DNA of 50,368 bases from Spirochaetaceae bacterium. GTDB lineage: Bacteria; Spirochaetota; Spirochaetia; SZUA-6; Bin103. The stretch spans positions 1 through 50,368 of the forward strand of contig JAPPNY010000108.1 in NCBI GenBank assembly GCA_028818385.1. The letters run 5' to 3'. Numbering within the stretch: position 1 is the first letter of the stretch; every line of letters starts with the position of its first letter. The translations under genes were made by a program, and so were the position numbers. Positions 49,175 to 50,368 of this stretch are shown in pieces. The notes below the pieces were generated by a model, which was not told the origin of the DNA, did no database searches, and saw nothing but the letters and a program-made list of their open reading frames with translations.

Positions 49175-50155
49175 TCAGAAGATGCCCATGACGTTCATCC
49201 TTGAAATGAGCTTGTTGGTGACGATCACCGCGATCAGGCCGAGCACGTTGAACACCAATCCCAGAGCCGTTGCCATCTCGAACTTCCCTTGCAGGAGGCC
49301 CGACCGATACAGGTAGGTGGACAGGACGTCGCCGGTATCCCAGACCGCCGGATTGTACAGATTGAACACCTGGTCGAAGTTCGAAGCGAACAGATTGGCC
49401 ACGTTGAGGATGAGCAGCACCGCGATCGTCGGACTGATGCGTGGCAGATAGATGTACCACATGAGGTGTCCGCGGTGTGCTCCGTCGCAGATGGCGCTCT
49501 CCATGAGCGAGGGATTCACGCTCGACAGAGCGGCCAGGTAGATGATGGTGGCGAAGCCGGCCGTCTTGATGATGCCGGAGACCACCAGGATGAACCGAAA
49601 GTACTCGGATACGGCCAACCAGTGCTGGGGCGCGACGCCGAACAGCCCCACGAACGCGTTGAACGCGCCGGTCGGTTCCGGATCCAGCATCTTGGCGACG
49701 ATGGCCGCGAACACCACCCACGATACGAAGTGCGGGATGTATACGAGGGTCTGCACGGCGCGCTTGTACCATCCTGCCTGCAGTTCGTTCAGTATCAGCG
49801 CAAGCAGGATGACGAACGGAAAGCCGACGGCGATATTGTAGACGTTGATGAGAACGGTATTGGCGATGACCTTGTAGAAATACTCCTGCTGAAACAGCAC
49901 GGCGAAGTTGTCCAGGCCGACCCATGGACTGGCCAGGATGCCGATCCGCATGTTCAGATCCTTGAACGCGACCAGCATGCCGTACATGGGCACGTAGCGG
50001 AACACGACCATGAATACGATGCCCGGCAGCATCAGCATATAAATGAACCAGTGACGGCGGACGTGCTTGACGACGTATTCGCGACGTCCGGCGATCCGTT
50101 GCCGCGTATCGGCGACGATCATCGGCGCGTGGAGCCGTGCGTCATCGGTGCGCAC
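49175..50155 (-). CDS. Sugar ABC transporter permease (LplB/CUT1-like), third system
   Basis: 326 residues from GTG 50155; ATG 50122 (MIVADTRQ) is an alternative and neither has a good Shine-Dalgarno. After a 30-residue leader it shows FRYVPMYGMLVAFKDLNMRI, about six spans and the coupling loop MESAICDGAHRGHLMWYIYL. It is intact, but its partner permease and binding protein downstream are damaged, so the third system is probably inactive unless it borrows the others' subunits. It heads the minus-strand operon. Confidence 0.9.
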   Translation of the reverse strand: MRTDDARLHAPMIVADTRQRIAGRREYVVKHVRRHWFIYMLMLPGIVFMVVFRYVPMYGMLVAFKDLNMRIGILASPWVGLDNFAVLFQQEYFYKVIANTVLINVYNIAVGFPFVILLALILNELQAGWYKRAVQTLVYIPHFVSWVVFAAIVAKMLDPEPTGAFNAFVGLFGVAPQHWLAVSEYFRFILVVSGIIKTAGFATIIYLAALSSVNPSLMESAICDGAHRGHLMWYIYLPRISPTIAVLLILNVANLFASNFDQVFNLYNPAVWDTGDVLSTYLYRSGLLQGKFEMATALGLVFNVLGLIAVIVTNKLISRMNVMGIF

Positions 50156-50368
50156 GCGGACCGACGTCGTTCGTCCCTGTGGCGGACGGGCCCGGAAGGA
50201 AACGTGCGGGGCAAGCCAGCGTAAGCACCTCCTCGACCGACGCGCGACGGATCGGATACGTTCTCCCGAGCCTGCCCCTACTCCACAGCCCTGTCAAGCT
50301 CTCCTGTCGAGCCGGCAGGACGATCCCACGCTCGGGTCCGTTGGTCGGGGCGGAACCCTCGATCAGCG
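50156..50368 (-). promoter_or_regulatory. Upstream region of the third ABC operon
   Basis: On the minus strand a perfect TTGACA is present in AGCTTGACAGG near 50295, but the hexamer 17 bases downstream (CAGGCT) is a poor -10. A strong AGGAGGTG lies near 50230 without a canonical start in the permease frame just after it. No other gene is seen to the window end. Confidence 0.3.

Noticed and set aside
1..50368. CRISPR arrays, tRNA or rRNA genes, insertion sequences
   Set aside because: No regularly spaced repeats, no cloverleaf or rRNA-like stretches, and no transposase motifs were seen on either strand.
50225..50368. Short minus-strand reading frame after the AGGAGGTG site
   Set aside because: Only about 26 codons with no conserved features. 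It may be a leader peptide but the evidence is too thin.

Overview
This is a GC-rich bacterial segment dominated by genes for taking up and breaking down an acidic (uronic-acid-containing) polysaccharide or its oligosaccharides. The two intact substrate-binding proteins have cleavable signal peptides but no lipobox cysteine, which suggests a diderm cell with a periplasm. There is no TonB/SusCD-type uptake. Transport is by LplB/LplC/YtcQ-like CUT1 ABC systems. Together with the style of the binding-protein N-termini this makes an environmental Spirochaetota-like bacterium my best guess, but taxonomy cannot be settled from this window. No rRNA, tRNA or CRISPR array was seen.

Layout. 1-2260: end of an ankyrin protein, a secreted ricin-B-like protein, and an HTH/AbiEii toxin-antitoxin (TA) pair behind a palindromic operator. 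2300-10746: a Gfo/Idh/MocA oxidoreductase, a LarA-like (DUF2088) protein, a ceramidase-like hydrolase, a BNR propeller protein, an MDR dehydrogenase and two alpha/beta-hydrolases. 10758-14576: two oligogalacturonate-lyase-like propellers flanking a DUF6807 protein. 14631-24552: a long plus-strand run of dioxygenase, sialidase-like protein, dioxygenase, two permeases, binding protein, heparinase-like lyase (split by an in-frame TGA) and mannonate dehydratase. 24639-25549: a PIN TA pair whose toxin stop overlaps the next gene. 25546-28807: two paralogous LamG-plus-sialidase proteins. 28942-35370: a second transporter (binding protein divergent from two permeases), a second heparinase-like lyase and a third dioxygenase. 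35378-40635: two near-identical tandem heparinase-like genes and another sialidase-like protein. 40764-42896: two more PIN TA pairs around an SDR dehydrogenase. 42915-47121: a five-bladed-propeller protein, two unrecognised proteins and a third oligogalacturonate-lyase-like protein. 47241-50155: a small zinc-ribbon protein and a third transporter operon damaged by a deletion that fuses permease to binding protein.

How it fits together (inference). Oligosaccharides enter through the ABC systems. The lyases, sialidase-like proteins and oligogalacturonate-lyase-like proteins carry no recognisable signal peptides, so depolymerisation appears cytoplasmic. Two esterases may remove acyl groups, the Fe(II)/2-oxoglutarate dioxygenases may remove or modify a substituent, and oxidoreductases with mannonate dehydratase feed uronates towards 2-keto-3-deoxygluconate. 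No sulfatase and no classical sugar-responsive regulator is present here, which argues for an unsulfated substrate and for regulation from elsewhere.

The strongest cross-cutting signal is in the promoters. Many operon-head genes have a -10 hexamer only 6-10 bases before the start codon, five of them with a well-spaced -35, so leaderless mRNAs seem common. Genes inside operons and the binding-protein genes use ordinary Shine-Dalgarno sites. Other points of interest are four TA modules inside a catabolic region, three of them with clear palindromic operators, the in-frame stop in a lyase gene, a long inverted repeat inside the same gene, and the permease/binding-protein deletion.
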